A DNA stretch of 54,408 nucleotides, from positions 1 through 54,408 of the forward strand of contig CAZTOB010000002.1 in NCBI GenBank assembly GCA_964615425.1, written 5' to 3'. The position numbers and the translations under genes are program-made. Source of the DNA: CAYLVJ01 sp964615425 (GTDB lineage: Bacteria; Patescibacteriota; Minisyncoccia; Minisyncoccales; CAYTKG01). Below the pieces are notes generated by a model. That model saw only the letters and a list, made by a program, of their open reading frames with translations, was not told the DNA's origin and made no database searches. This document shows, one piece after another, positions 8,723 through 17,037 of this stretch (positions within the stretch are counted from its first letter, which is position 1; each line of letters begins with the position of its first letter).

Positions 8723-9925
8723 TTAGGGTATAAAATCTTTTAAAATACTTTTTAGTTTTTTCAAAACTTTTCCGTTTATACCTCTTCTGTCCATTTCCCT
8801 GAATTTTTTAGCCTGCAGACAAAGACCGCAGACAGCTGCCAGTGAGGGATCTTTTTGACTGGGTGAAAAACCTTGCGGCGTTCCAATCCGCGAAACTATT
8901 TCCATTTCTTCTTTTGCCATCTCGGAAATCCCCGGCATGTTAGCCCCGCCGCCCGTTACAACCACCCCGCCCGGCAGCTTCAAAGAACCGTTCTCCTGCC
9001 AATCCTCTTTAACTAATTTAAATATCTCTTTTAAGCGGGGATCTATTATCCTCCCCAGCTCCGACTTGGAGAAGGTCAACTTTTTTTCTGATTTTTTTTC
9101 TTCTATTTCCAGTTTCTTATTACCTCTCATACCGCATTTTCCAAACTTCAGCTTTATTTCTTCCGCCGTATCAACGTCGGTTCTCAGTCCGACCCCAATA
9201 TCTTTTGTCACATTGAAAGAACCCACAGGCACAACCCCCGTTTTCTTTAAAACCCCCTCCTTATATACAGCATAACCGGTCGTGCCGCTTCCGATATTAA
9301 CCACCATCACCCCCAACTCCCTTTCCCGGGGGGTTGAAACAGCTTCAGCGGAGGCCAAGGGTTTAGCCATTACATGACCAATCTGCCATCCAGCGTTTAA
9401 AACCGCTTCGGTAAGGTTTTCAAAATAAGGAACGAAATGTAAAAGAGCCAATATCTTAACCTGGAGTCTAACCCCCTTCATCCCGACCGGCTTTTTAACC
9501 CCGCCCTCTTTATCAACTTTGTACTCTTGCGGGAAAACCCTCAAGATCTCCCAGTTGTCCCGGATGGGAAAGGTCTGAGCCGCATTTTTTACTCTTTTGA
9601 CATCTTCGTCTGAGACAACCTGATCAGCCCTGGAAACCGCTATCGTGCCGGTTGAATCGGTAGAGCGGAGGTGACTCCCGTTTAGAGTAATAAAAACTTC
9701 ATCAAATTTTTGACCCGCCGCCTTTTGGGTTCTCATTAAAACCTTAGAAACAATATCAGAAACCTTATCAGAATCAACCACCACCCCTCTCCGAACACCA
9801 AAGGAACTTTTTGAAACCTTGCTTATCACCTCCAACTTGGAACCTTCGGGAGAAAGGTATGCGGCCAAAGATTGAATCTTTGACGTCCCTATATCCAAAC
9901 TTACCAATAAATTATTCCTGGGCAT
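8723..9925 (-). CDS. ftsA: Cell-division actin homologue FtsA
   Basis: A 400-residue actin-fold ATPase. Phosphate-1 motif SLDIGTSK (residues 9-16), phosphate-2 motif VVNIGSGTTGYAV (208-220) and adenosine motif VVVTGGGANMPG (near 325) are visible, with the SHS2-type subdomain between the first two. The C-terminus VLKKLKSILKDFIP is a basic amphipathic helix, the classical membrane-targeting sequence that anchors FtsA, and through it the Z-ring, to the membrane. The ATG at 9925 follows a perfect 22-base palindrome after ybeY. The gene is two bases from ftsZ. Confidence 0.95.
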   Translation of the reverse strand: MPRNNLLVSLDIGTSKIQSLAAYLSPEGSKLEVISKVSKSSFGVRRGVVVDSDKVSDIVSKVLMRTQKAAGQKFDEVFITLNGSHLRSTDSTGTIAVSRADQVVSDEDVKRVKNAAQTFPIRDNWEILRVFPQEYKVDKEGGVKKPVGMKGVRLQVKILALLHFVPYFENLTEAVLNAGWQIGHVMAKPLASAEAVSTPRERELGVMVVNIGSGTTGYAVYKEGVLKKTGVVPVGSFNVTKDIGVGLRTDVDTAEEIKLKFGKCGMRGNKKLEIEEKKSEKKLTFSKSELGRIIDPRLKEIFKLVKEDWQENGSLKLPGGVVVTGGGANMPGISEMAKEEMEIVSRIGTPQGFSPSQKDPSLAAVCGLCLQAKKFREMDRRGINGKVLKKLKSILKDFIP

Positions 9926-9942
9926 GTTTTTTTGTTTTTAAA

Positions 9943-9964
9943 CATGAACCGCGCGCGGTTCATG
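9943..9964. repeat. Perfect 22-bp palindrome between ybeY and ftsA
   Basis: The sequence CATGAACCGCG and its exact complement CGCGGTTCATG abut with no spacer (centre between 9953 and 9954). It overlaps the ybeY stop codon (9960-9962) and ends 18 bases before the ftsA start. In RNA it would fold into a strong hairpin followed by only three T residues on the minus strand, so it is at best a weak terminator; as DNA it could be a dimeric protein-binding site. Confidence 0.8.
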
Positions 9965-10364
9965 ATTGATTATAATATCTTTCCTTTTTTTTCATCTCTT
10001 CCGCTTCCTCACCCCTTTTATGATTGTACCCCAAAAGATGCAAAAGGCCATGGATGAAAGTTATCCTCAAGTCATTTTCAAAATCATCACCTCTTCGTTT
10101 TACAACCTCCGGGCAGATAAAGATTTGCCCCAATTCTTTTTTTGGGCCCGGAAAAGCGTTTTCCCGGAAGGGAAAGGATAAAACATCCGTTGCTTTTTCT
10201 TCCTTTCTCCAAATCTTGTTTATCCCCCGCATCTTATCTTTTTTTAAAAAAGCAACTGAAACCTCCGCCTCTTTGACACCTTCTTCTTTCAATATCTTCT
10301 CGGTTAACTCCCTTAGATCTTTTTCATCTATTTTGAAATCTGTCAGGTTTAAAAACTCCATCAT
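9960..10364 (-). CDS. ybeY: Endoribonuclease YbeY
   Basis: A 134-residue metal-dependent RNase for 16S rRNA 3' maturation and ribosome quality control. The zinc-binding motif HGLLHLLGYNH gives H105, H109 and H115 in the expected H-x3-H-x5-H pattern, and the conserved segment ATDVLSFPF (58-66) is present. The gene starts at tandem ATGs and overlaps yqeY by four bases (ATGA), so the two are translationally coupled. It sits in a translation and division operon (hisS, rpsU, yqeY, ybeY, ftsA, ftsZ). Confidence 0.95.
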   Translation of the reverse strand: MMEFLNLTDFKIDEKDLRELTEKILKEEGVKEAEVSVAFLKKDKMRGINKIWRKEEKATDVLSFPFRENAFPGPKKELGQIFICPEVVKRRGDDFENDLRITFIHGLLHLLGYNHKRGEEAEEMKKKERYYNQS

Positions 10365-10846
10365 GAAGAAAGAAGATCTTTTACCACCTCACTCACTACG
10401 GCCCCCTCCGTTTTTCCTCTCATCTCGGACATCAGCTTATTCATCACCCGGCCCATATCTTTAATACCTTCCGCTTCTTCTTCCTTTATCACCTCCCGGG
10501 CTCTTTCTTCCACCTCCCCCTTTGTTAGTTGCTGAGGAAGATATTCTTCCAAAATCTCTATTTCTTTTTCTTCTTTTTGAACCAGGTCGCTTCTATCCCC
10601 CTTCTTAAAGCCTTCTATCGCTTCTTTTCTCTTTTTAATTTCGGACAAGACCAACTGAGCAACTTCTTCTTCTTTTAGAGCGCTTTTTTTCTCCGGATCG
10701 GATTTTCCCTCTTTGACCAAGCGGTATCTTTTTTTCTTTCTTTTGTCCCGGATAACACTTACAAGAAGCCTCAAAACACTGAGCTTCCTTTTTTCTCCCT
10801 TCCTCAAGGCCTCCTTCATGTCCTTTTTGATTTTTTCTTCAAGCAT
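10361..10846 (-). CDS. yqeY: GatB/YqeY domain protein
   Basis: A 161-residue, highly charged helical protein. The N-terminal half has the family pattern KKDMKEALRKGEKRKLSVLRLL, and the C-terminal half matches the GatB tail domain (LPQQLTKGEVEERAREVIKEE). GatB tail domains bind tRNA in the amidotransferase; the role of free YqeY is not settled, though it is widely found next to rpsU, as here (one base downstream of the rpsU stop). An insertion rich in Lys and Glu (about residues 35-60) is longer than in many homologues. Confidence 0.9.
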   Translation of the reverse strand: MLEEKIKKDMKEALRKGEKRKLSVLRLLVSVIRDKRKKKRYRLVKEGKSDPEKKSALKEEEVAQLVLSEIKKRKEAIEGFKKGDRSDLVQKEEKEIEILEEYLPQQLTKGEVEERAREVIKEEEAEGIKDMGRVMNKLMSEMRGKTEGAVVSEVVKDLLSS

Positions 10847-10847
10847 T

Positions 10848-11066
10848 TTATAATCTTTTGCCCAGTTTTTTCATCCTCTCTCTTTCTTTTTTAATACGCA
10901 GCCCCCTTAAGGCTTTTTTCTTCTTCTTGCTTTCACTTAAAGGTCTTTCGTAAAACTGCGTTTCTTTTATTCTTCGATAAATACCGGTCCTTCTCATAAT
11001 TCTTGAAAACCGGCGCACCACGCTGCGCGAGGATTCGTTTTCTTTTCTTTCTACTCTTAAACTCAT
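10848..11066 (-). CDS. rpsU: Small ribosomal subunit protein bS21
   Basis: A 72-residue basic protein with the bS21 pattern: SLRVERKENESSRSVVRRFSR near the start, an arginine-rich middle and a lysine-rich helical tail. bS21 sits near the 3' end of 16S rRNA and helps mRNA initiation. It lies four bases after hisS and one base before yqeY. The rpsU-yqeY pairing is widely conserved and supports both calls. Confidence 0.92.
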   Translation of the reverse strand: MSLRVERKENESSRSVVRRFSRIMRRTGIYRRIKETQFYERPLSESKKKKKALRGLRIKKERERMKKLGKRL

Positions 11067-11070
11067 ATTT

Positions 11071-12336
11071 TTACAATATTTTTTTAATTTCTTTTACAAC
11101 TTTATCCAATTTGACCTTTTCTTGCTTCCCTTCCTTCCTATCTCTTATTATAATCTCTTCTTCCGCCAGCTCCATTTTGCCCAGAATGAGGGTGTAACGC
11201 GCCCCCAACTCTTCCGCCCGACTCAACTGGCTGCTCAAGGCATCGCGGGAAAAGTCTTCATAAACCAAGACCCCCTTGCTCCGCAGCTCTTCAAACAAAG
11301 ACAGGGCTCTTCTTTTAGCGGTAATGCCCACTTGGGCTAAAAATACTTGCGGTTTTTCGTATTCGTAGGGTTTTATCTTTCTTTTTTTCATAAGATCGGC
11401 TATTCTTTCCAAACCCATCGCCCCTCCACAGGCGGGGACCTTGCTTGATCCGAATTTTTTAAGAAGCTGATCGTAGCGCCCTCCTCCCACCAGGGCGGTG
11501 GATTTGTCTTCTTTTGAAGTTATCTCAAAAACTGTCCGGGTGTAGTAGTCAAGCCCCCTCACCAAAAAAGGGTCAAGTTCGTAGGGAACCTCCAGTTCAT
11601 CCAAAAATTCAAGCACCTCCCTAAAGTGCACCCGGCACTTTTTCCAGAGAGAATCCAAAACTTGCGGGGCCTCCCTGGCTATATCCTGACACTTTTTCTT
11701 CTTACAATCCAGAATGCGCATCACGTTTTTATCCAGCCGGCGCTTGCAGTCTTTGCATAAGTCTTTTTTTCTTTCCTCGAAAAATTCCTTCAAGTCCTCG
11801 CTGTATCTTTCCCGGCAGCGATTGCACCCAATAGAGTTAACGTAAATTTTAAGATCACCGAAACCAAGCTCCTTCAATAAGTTGTAAAAAAAGTAAATGA
11901 CAAAGGGATCAACCACGGAATTTTTTCTTCCCAAAACCTCCACTCCGAACTGCCTGAACTCTCTCCATCTTCCCGCCTGGGGTCTTTCGTGTCTGAAAAA
12001 CCGCCCCAAGTACCAAAGCTTAACCGGTTTAGTCCAGCTCTTCATTCCGTTTTCAATGTAAGCGCGGGCGATACCGGCCGTACCTTCCGGCCTCAAGGCA
12101 AGAGTTGTTTTCCCCTCCTTTAAGGTATACATCTCTTTTTCCACCACATCTGTTCCTTCCCCGACCCCTTCGGTAAAAAGACCCTTCTCTTCAAAAGAAG
12201 GGATTCTTATCTCCTGGAACCCGTAAGCTTCAGCCATTTCCCTGCAAACCTTTTCTATTTTCAAAAAAAAGTCAAGCCGCTCGCCAAAAAGATCATACGT
12301 TCCTCTCGGCCTTTGATATTTTTTATTCTTAGACAT
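11071..12336 (-). CDS. hisS: Histidyl-tRNA synthetase
   Basis: A class II synthetase of 421 residues from ATG at 12336. The longer frame to 12387 is rejected because the family N-terminus begins MSKNKKYQRPRGTYDLFG. Visible landmarks are RGTYDLF, the motif-2 arginine region (LGRFFRHERPQAGRWREF), the HisA histidine-binding motif GLDYYTRTVFEI, and motif 3 GGAMGLERI. A C-terminal anticodon-binding domain covers about the last 95 residues. A Cys-rich insertion (CNRCRERYSEDLK, then DLCKDC and LDCKKKKC) probably binds zinc, as in many short bacterial HisRS. The start overlaps the lepB stop by eight bases. Confidence 0.95.
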   Translation of the reverse strand: MSKNKKYQRPRGTYDLFGERLDFFLKIEKVCREMAEAYGFQEIRIPSFEEKGLFTEGVGEGTDVVEKEMYTLKEGKTTLALRPEGTAGIARAYIENGMKSWTKPVKLWYLGRFFRHERPQAGRWREFRQFGVEVLGRKNSVVDPFVIYFFYNLLKELGFGDLKIYVNSIGCNRCRERYSEDLKEFFEERKKDLCKDCKRRLDKNVMRILDCKKKKCQDIAREAPQVLDSLWKKCRVHFREVLEFLDELEVPYELDPFLVRGLDYYTRTVFEITSKEDKSTALVGGGRYDQLLKKFGSSKVPACGGAMGLERIADLMKKRKIKPYEYEKPQVFLAQVGITAKRRALSLFEELRSKGVLVYEDFSRDALSSQLSRAEELGARYTLILGKMELAEEEIIIRDRKEGKQEKVKLDKVVKEIKKIL

Positions 12337-12928
12337 TTTCCTTAATGTTAACAGGATAAAAAAGAAAGCTGACCTCCTCCAAGCCATATACGGGAGGTTT
12401 GAACTTTTGCATATCGTACAAGGGGAGCACCCTGAAAAAGGCTCTTCCTATAATCCTCTCTTCAGAAAGAGGCCCCCAGCTTCTGGAATCAGACGAAAAA
12501 GAACGATTATCTCCCAATAGAAAATATTCGTCCTCGCTTAATTTGACATCTACTTTTCCGGTAGTTAAAGAGTCTTGAGGAAGGTAAAAAGACTCATCCA
12601 AAACATATTCCCCGTCCTCTTTAAAAACGTGAACCCCCTGGTCTTTGATCACCACTCTTTCTCCCGGCAGACCCACAATCCTTTTTATATACCTCGTTTG
12701 AGACTGCGTGGGGGCATGAAAAACAACGACCTCCCCCCGGACGGGAGAACGAAACCTGTAGGTAATCTCGTCAACGATAAGATAGTCTCCGTCTTCAAAG
12801 TTGGGATTCATGGAGCCGCCGTTGACAACAAAAGGCTGGAATAAAAAATAGCGGATAGGCAAAACGATGGCCAATGCCAAAACGGCCATCTTTATCACCT
12901 CCCAAAAAAATTTTAACGTTTCATCCAT
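12329..12928 (-). CDS. lepB: Signal peptidase I
   Basis: From ATG at 12928 the protein is 199 residues. One N-terminal membrane helix (about 10-28) is followed by the catalytic serine S39 in NGGSMNPNF and the lysine base K82 in YIKRIVGLPGE; box E is GDNRSFSSDSRSWGPL. It removes signal peptides on the outer face of the membrane. The longer frame to 13075 crosses the promoter and runs antisense to pth, so it is rejected. A good promoter lies so close to the ATG that the transcript has almost no leader. It is the first gene of the long minus-strand run through hisS to nrdG. Confidence 0.95.
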   Translation of the reverse strand: MDETLKFFWEVIKMAVLALAIVLPIRYFLFQPFVVNGGSMNPNFEDGDYLIVDEITYRFRSPVRGEVVVFHAPTQSQTRYIKRIVGLPGERVVIKDQGVHVFKEDGEYVLDESFYLPQDSLTTGKVDVKLSEDEYFLLGDNRSFSSDSRSWGPLSEERIIGRAFFRVLPLYDMQKFKPPVYGLEEVSFLFYPVNIKENV

Positions 12929-12937
12929 ATTTAGGTT

Positions 12938-12965
12938 ATTATAATAAAAATTGGGGAAATTGCAA
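12938..12965 (-). promoter_or_regulatory. lepB promoter (near-leaderless)
   Basis: On the minus strand TTGCAA (12960-12965) lies 16 bases before TATAAT (12938-12943). The -10 box ends nine bases before the lepB ATG at 12928, so transcription should begin within about three bases of the start codon. TTGCAA is self-complementary, and the same hexamer lies upstream of the divergent pth gene. Confidence 0.75.
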
Positions 12966-12987
12966 AAGCGGGAAAAAAAATAATTTA

Positions 12988-12996
12988 TGTTATTAT
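12988..12996 (+). promoter_or_regulatory. pth extended -10 promoter (leaderless)
   Basis: TGTTATTAT (12988-12996) is an extended -10 element (TGn plus TATTAT). It ends seven bases before the pth ATG at 13004, so the predicted transcript starts at the A of ATG. No Shine-Dalgarno site is present. Confidence 0.65.
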
Positions 12997-13003
12997 AACA
13001 AAT

Positions 13004-13573
13004 ATGATTCTTTTTGTTGGGCTCGGCAATCCGGGGAAAAAATATGAAAACACCCCCCACAACATCGGTTTCCAAATGATCGATTCTTTAGCAGGTGAAA
13101 AAAAATGGAAGAAGGATAAAAAATGCCGATGTCTTAAAAAAAAGGTGGAAATTGCAGGAAAAATAGTGGAAACAGCCAAGCCCCTCACCTTTATGAACTC
13201 CTCGGGAGAAAGCGTAGCCTGCTTGAAAAAGAAACTTGGTTTGAAAACGCAGCGGATTGTCGTTATACACGACGACGCCGATTTAAAGCTGGGGAGGGTG
13301 AAGATAACGGTGGGAGCAGGAGCAGGCGGCCACAAGGGAGTAAAATCGATAATAAAGGAAGTGGGGTCAAAAGATTTTACCAGAATAAGAATTGGGGTTA
13401 AACCCCGGGAAGGATTAAAAGTTCCCTTGGAAAAGTTTGTTCTTCAAAGTTTTTCTCCGAGTGAAAAAAGAAAAGTTAAAGAAACAAAAAAGGCTTTCAA
13501 AGATATCGTAAACACCTTAATTTGTGAAGGAGTGGAAAAAACAATGAGTAAATTCAACAAAAAAAGGGAGTGA
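13004..13573 (+). CDS. pth: Peptidyl-tRNA hydrolase
   Basis: A 189-residue esterase that frees tRNA from peptides dropped by stalled ribosomes. The N-terminus FVGLGNPGKKYENTPHNIGF carries conserved N9 and catalytic H19. The conserved segments MNSSGESV and VIHDDADLKLG (with the active-site aspartate) and the loop GAGAGGHKG are present. The gene starts at a predicted leaderless transcript diverging from lepB and ends in TGA at 13571-13573. The family call is firm. Confidence 0.96.
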   Translation: MILFVGLGNPGKKYENTPHNIGFQMIDSLAGEKKWKKDKKCRCLKKKVEIAGKIVETAKPLTFMNSSGESVACLKKKLGLKTQRIVVIHDDADLKLGRVKITVGAGAGGHKGVKSIIKEVGSKDFTRIRIGVKPREGLKVPLEKFVLQSFSPSEKRKVKETKKAFKDIVNTLICEGVEKTMSKFNKKRE

Positions 13574-13690
13574 CACTTGCTTTTGGCCTGAGAAAAAGCC
13601 AAAGGAACTGACGAGCAAAAGCTGCCGCCCCTTAATTTAAAAGAAACGAATCAAGGAGGAAAATCCGTTTCTCAACTTTTTCTCAGACCA
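13574..13690 (+). other. Structured RNA leader region between pth and topA
   Basis: No long ORF lies here. CTTTTGGC (13580-13587) pairs with GCCAAAGG (13598-13605), leaving a 10-base loop. Eleven bases, CTGAGAAAAAG (13588-13598), that span this loop are exactly complementary to CTTTTTCTCAG at 13676-13686, so a pseudoknot or an alternative fold is possible. A second alternative pairs GCTTTTG (13579-13585) with CAAAAGC (13616-13622), and GAAACG (13643-13648) pairs with CGTTTC (13666-13671). The loop of the last hairpin holds AAGGAGGA without a start codon after it. Competing pairings suggest a regulatory RNA. I could not match it to a known riboswitch class. Confidence 0.45.
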
Positions 13691-13787
13691 GAAAGAAATG
13701 TCCCACCCATCTTTTTTTGTCCTACCCTTTTCTTAACTTGAATATAGGACAGCAAACCTTTATTGTCAATAACAAAAAGAGGGTTAG

Positions 13788-13811
13788 CTTCCTCTTTTAA
13801 AAAGGAGGAAG
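13788..13811 (+). promoter_or_regulatory. Hairpin sequestering the ribosome-binding site of a small ORF
   Basis: CTTCCTC (13788-13794) pairs with GAGGAAG (13805-13811), and three further pairs (one a G-U wobble) extend the helix toward the loop. The 3' arm contains the AAGGAGG Shine-Dalgarno sequence (13802-13808) of the small ORF that starts at 13819. Translation of that ORF, and through it topA, should depend on opening this hairpin. Confidence 0.55.
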
Positions 13812-13818
13812 AATCGTT

Positions 13819-13920
13819 GTGAAAACAAAAACAGTAAAAAACTTTGAAAAAACAACTTGCAAAATAAGTATGTCTGACGTTTTAAAGATTATTAAAAATA
13901 AGAAATTGCCCGGACTTTAA
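13819..13920 (+). CDS. 33-residue small protein or leader peptide upstream of topA
   Basis: A GTG start follows AAGGAGG by ten bases, and 33 codons run to TAA at 13918-13920, two bases before the topA ATG. The product is basic (VKTKTVKNFEKTTCKIS then MSDVLKIIKNKKLPGL). I recognise no family. The strong ribosome-binding site in a hairpin and the tight spacing to topA suggest either a regulatory leader peptide that couples translation to topA or a small protein in its own right. An internal ATG at codon 18 could also be used. Confidence 0.5.
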   Translation: MKTKTVKNFEKTTCKISMSDVLKIIKNKKLPGL

Positions 13921-13922
13921 AC

Positions 13923-15920
13923 ATGAAACTTGTAATCGTAGAGAGCCCAACTAAAACAAAAACCCTAGGTAAGTACTTGGGTGAAAAATTCGAGGTGGCC
14001 GCTACCCTGGGACATATCAGAGATTTACCCAAGAAAAGTTTCGGGGTTGATTTAAAAAGTTTCGAACCGGAGTACGAAACAATAAAAGGGAAAAAGAAAG
14101 TAATCAAAAAGTTAAAAAAGTTAGAAAAAAAAGCGGACGAGGTAATTCTAGCTACAGACCTCGACCGTGAAGGAGAGGCAATCGCCTGGCACACTAAAGA
14201 GGTTCTTGGAGCAAGCGACTATCAAAGAATCGTCTTCCATGAGATCACAAAACAAGCTATTAAAAAAGCCCTTCAAAGCCCGAGAGAAATAGATGAAAAC
14301 TTAATCAACGCCCAGCAGGCAAGAAGAATCCTGGACCGGATCGTGGGATACAAACTCTCCCCCCTTCTTTGGAAAAAGGTAGCCAAAGGTCTTTCGGCCG
14401 GAAGAGTTCAGTCTGTCGCTCTCCGGCTCATAACGGAAAGAGAAAGGGAGATTGAAAAATTCACTCCCCGGGATTACTGGAGCGTCCACGCCTTCTTCAA
14501 ACACGACCCCGACTTCAACGCCAAACTGACAAAAATCAAAAAGGAGCGTCTTAAAAAATTCAGCATTGAATCCCCCGAAGAAGCAAAAAAAATTGTTCAA
14601 AGCCTCAAAAACGAAGAGTTTGTCGTTGATAAAATAACAAAAAAGAAAAAGAAGCGATCCCCTTTCGCCCCTTTCATAACCAGCACCCTGCAGCAGGAAG
14701 GATGGTACAAGTTCAGTTTTTCCTCCAAGCAGACAATCTACCTCGCTCAGCAGCTTTACGAAAAAGGTCTCATCACCTACCACCGTACAGACTCTCTTCA
14801 TCTTTCTAAGGAAGCAACAGACAAAGCGGAGAAAATTATCTTGAAAGAATTCGGAGAAAAGTACTGGCCCGGAAAGAAAAGAAGTTTTAAGACAAAGTCC
14901 ACCTCCGCTCAAGAGGCTCATGAAGCCATCCGCCCGGCCCACCCCGAGAAGAAACCCGGTGACATCAACTTAAAAGGAGGGGAGGCAAAACTATACCGGC
15001 TCATCTGGCAGAGATTTATAGCCTCCCAGATGAGCCCGGCCGTTTTCAATCAGGCAAGAGTTGGAATAAAAGCGGGGGAAGGAACCTTCAGAGCAACCGG
15101 TCAAACCCTTCTTTTTGATGGGTTTTTAAAGGTATACCCCGTCCGCTTCAAAGAAAACTTACTGCCGACGCTTTCAAAAGGAGAGAAGTTAAACCTTGAG
15201 AAACTGAAAAGCAAAAAACATTCGACCCGCCCCCCTGCAAGGTGGAGCGAAGCAACCTTAATTAAGGAAATGAAAAAACTGGAAATAGGGAGACCTTCAA
15301 CCTACGCCCCCATTATCTCCGTCATCCAGGAAAGAAATTATGTCGGCCTGAATCAAAAAAAGAGGTTTTACCCCACGGATCTGGGAAAAACCGTCAACGA
15401 TCTTTTGGTTGAACATTTTCCCAAAATCGTAAACGTAGAATTCACCGCCCGTATGGAAAAAAATCTGGACCAGGTAGCGGAAGGAAAAAAAGAATGGAAA
15501 GAGGTATTGCGAGAATTTTGGAAACCCTTCAAGGAAAATCTCGATAAAAAATATGAGGAAATAGAAAAAAAGGTGGAAAAAACGGACAAAGAATGCCCCG
15601 AATGCGGCGCCCCTCTTGTTTTAAGAATGAGCAAGTATGGAAAATTCTACGGGTGCAGTAAATTTCCAGAGTGCAAATACACCAAGCCGATCCTGAAAAA
15701 AGTCGGTGTCAGCTGCCCTCAGTGTGAAAAAGGAGAAATAATAGAAAAAAGAACCAGAAAAGGAAAAATATTTTACGGATGCAGCCGATGGCCCAAGTGT
15801 GACTTCGCTCTTTGGGAAAAACCCACCGGAGAAGAATGCCCCGAATGCGGATCCTTACTGACTATTAGCAAAAGGGGGAAAGTAAAATGCTCCAACAAAG
15901 AATGTGAGTGGCAAGAATAA
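13923..15920 (+). CDS. topA: DNA topoisomerase I
   Basis: A 665-residue type IA topoisomerase that relaxes negative supercoils. The Toprim domain is at residues 1-115, with E7 in VIVESPTKTKTLG and the acidic pair in TDLDREGEA (D79, D81). The nucleophile Y286 lies in GLITYHRTDS. Three C-terminal four-Cys zinc ribbons are visible: CPECGAPLV with CSKFPECKY, CPQCEKG with CSRWPKCDF, and CPECGSLL with CSNKECEW. The gene starts two bases after a small ORF. Its end overlaps the downstream glycosidase by 17 bases. Length and domain order are normal for the family. Confidence 0.97.
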   Translation: MKLVIVESPTKTKTLGKYLGEKFEVAATLGHIRDLPKKSFGVDLKSFEPEYETIKGKKKVIKKLKKLEKKADEVILATDLDREGEAIAWHTKEVLGASDYQRIVFHEITKQAIKKALQSPREIDENLINAQQARRILDRIVGYKLSPLLWKKVAKGLSAGRVQSVALRLITEREREIEKFTPRDYWSVHAFFKHDPDFNAKLTKIKKERLKKFSIESPEEAKKIVQSLKNEEFVVDKITKKKKKRSPFAPFITSTLQQEGWYKFSFSSKQTIYLAQQLYEKGLITYHRTDSLHLSKEATDKAEKIILKEFGEKYWPGKKRSFKTKSTSAQEAHEAIRPAHPEKKPGDINLKGGEAKLYRLIWQRFIASQMSPAVFNQARVGIKAGEGTFRATGQTLLFDGFLKVYPVRFKENLLPTLSKGEKLNLEKLKSKKHSTRPPARWSEATLIKEMKKLEIGRPSTYAPIISVIQERNYVGLNQKKRFYPTDLGKTVNDLLVEHFPKIVNVEFTARMEKNLDQVAEGKKEWKEVLREFWKPFKENLDKKYEEIEKKVEKTDKECPECGAPLVLRMSKYGKFYGCSKFPECKYTKPILKKVGVSCPQCEKGEIIEKRTRKGKIFYGCSRWPKCDFALWEKPTGEECPECGSLLTISKRGKVKCSNKECEWQE

Positions 15921-17037
15921 AAAATTAAAATTTCCGGGAGGTTTCCTCTGGGGAGCAGCGACCTCCGCCTACCAGGTGGAAGGAGGAATCACCAAAAACG
16001 ACTGGGCTGAAACCTTTCCGGCAAACAAAGCTGCTGGGCACTACCAACTTTTTGAAAAGGACTTCGACCTGGCTTTAAAACTCAACCACAATGCCCATCG
16101 TTTGTCTTTAGAGTGGTCAAGAATCGAACCGGAGCCGAATCACTTCAACCAAAAAGAGATAGACCATTATCGAGAAGTTTTAACCGCTCTAAAAGAAAGA
16201 GGGATGAAAACCTTTCTCACGCTTTTCCACTTCACCAGTCCTTCGTGGATGAGTTGGGCTGATTCTAAATCCCCCTTTTATTTCTCCCGATTTACAAAAC
16301 TAGCCTTGAAAGAATACCGGGATCTGGTCGATTTTTGGATAACAATAAACGAACCCGTGATTTACGCGCCTCTTTCCTACCTTACCGGAAAATGGCCCCC
16401 GCAAAAGAAAAACCCCTTTTTGTTTTTAAAAGTTTTAAAAAACATGATAAGGGCCCACAAAAAAGCTTACAAAGTTCTGCATCAAAAACAAGAAAAAGTG
16501 GGAATAGCTAAAAACAACGCCTGGTTCAACCCGGAAGGGTGTCCGCTGCTTAAGGCATTATTTATACCTGCCGGTTGGTTTAACAACCACTTTTTTCTTG
16601 AGAGAATAAAAGATCAGCTCGATTTCATCGGCCTCAATTATTACTTCGCTAAAGGCGGGAAGAAAAAAAACAAGCTGGTTTCCGATATAGGCTGGAAGAT
16701 AGATCCCGAGGGGCTGTATCACGTCTTGTGCGAACTCAAAAGATACAACTTGCCCATATACATCACCGAAAACGGGTTGGCCGACGAGAAAGACGAACTG
16801 CGGGAAGATTTCATCAAAAGACATCTTTACTGGGCCCACAAAGCGATGGAGGAAGGAGTTGATTTGAAAGGTTATCTCCATTGGTCTCTTTTGGACAACT
16901 TTGAGTGGGCGGAGGGTTTTTCACCCCGCTTCGGACTCATCAAAGTTGATTATGAAACCTTGGAGAGAGAAATAAGAAGCTCCGCTCGAAGTTATGCTGA
17001 TATTGCTAAAACAAATACTTTAAAAATATGTGGATAG
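15904..17037 (+). CDS. Glycoside hydrolase family 1 (beta-glucosidase type)
   Basis: A 377-residue retaining glycosidase starting at GTG inside the topA 3' end. The family N-terminus PGGFLWGAATSAYQVEG is clear. The acid/base E150 sits in TINEP and the nucleophile E289 in ITENGLAD; the C-terminal YLHWSLLDNFEWAEGF is also typical. GH1 enzymes usually have 440-480 residues; this one is shorter, mainly in the loops between the two catalytic glutamates, so its substrate cannot be predicted. No signal peptide is visible, so it should be cytoplasmic. It overlaps the next gene by 10 bases, forming a unit of topA, GH1, permease and a second glycosidase. Confidence 0.92.
   Translation: MSGKNKKLKFPGGFLWGAATSAYQVEGGITKNDWAETFPANKAAGHYQLFEKDFDLALKLNHNAHRLSLEWSRIEPEPNHFNQKEIDHYREVLTALKERGMKTFLTLFHFTSPSWMSWADSKSPFYFSRFTKLALKEYRDLVDFWITINEPVIYAPLSYLTGKWPPQKKNPFLFLKVLKNMIRAHKKAYKVLHQKQEKVGIAKNNAWFNPEGCPLLKALFIPAGWFNNHFFLERIKDQLDFIGLNYYFAKGGKKKNKLVSDIGWKIDPEGLYHVLCELKRYNLPIYITENGLADEKDELREDFIKRHLYWAHKAMEEGVDLKGYLHWSLLDNFEWAEGFSPRFGLIKVDYETLEREIRSSARSYADIAKTNTLKICG

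Noticed and set aside
12929..13075. Longer lepB start at 13075
   Set aside because: The added residues lie upstream of a clear promoter and run antisense to pth; the family N-terminus fits ATG at 12928.
13574..13690. TPP riboswitch suggested by CTGAGA near 13588
   Set aside because: The conserved second half of the TPP aptamer is not present and no thiamine gene follows.
14301..14942. A 213-codon open frame antisense to topA
   Set aside because: It runs opposite a certain topA gene, has no start signals and no recognisable family; it is a shadow frame of codon bias.
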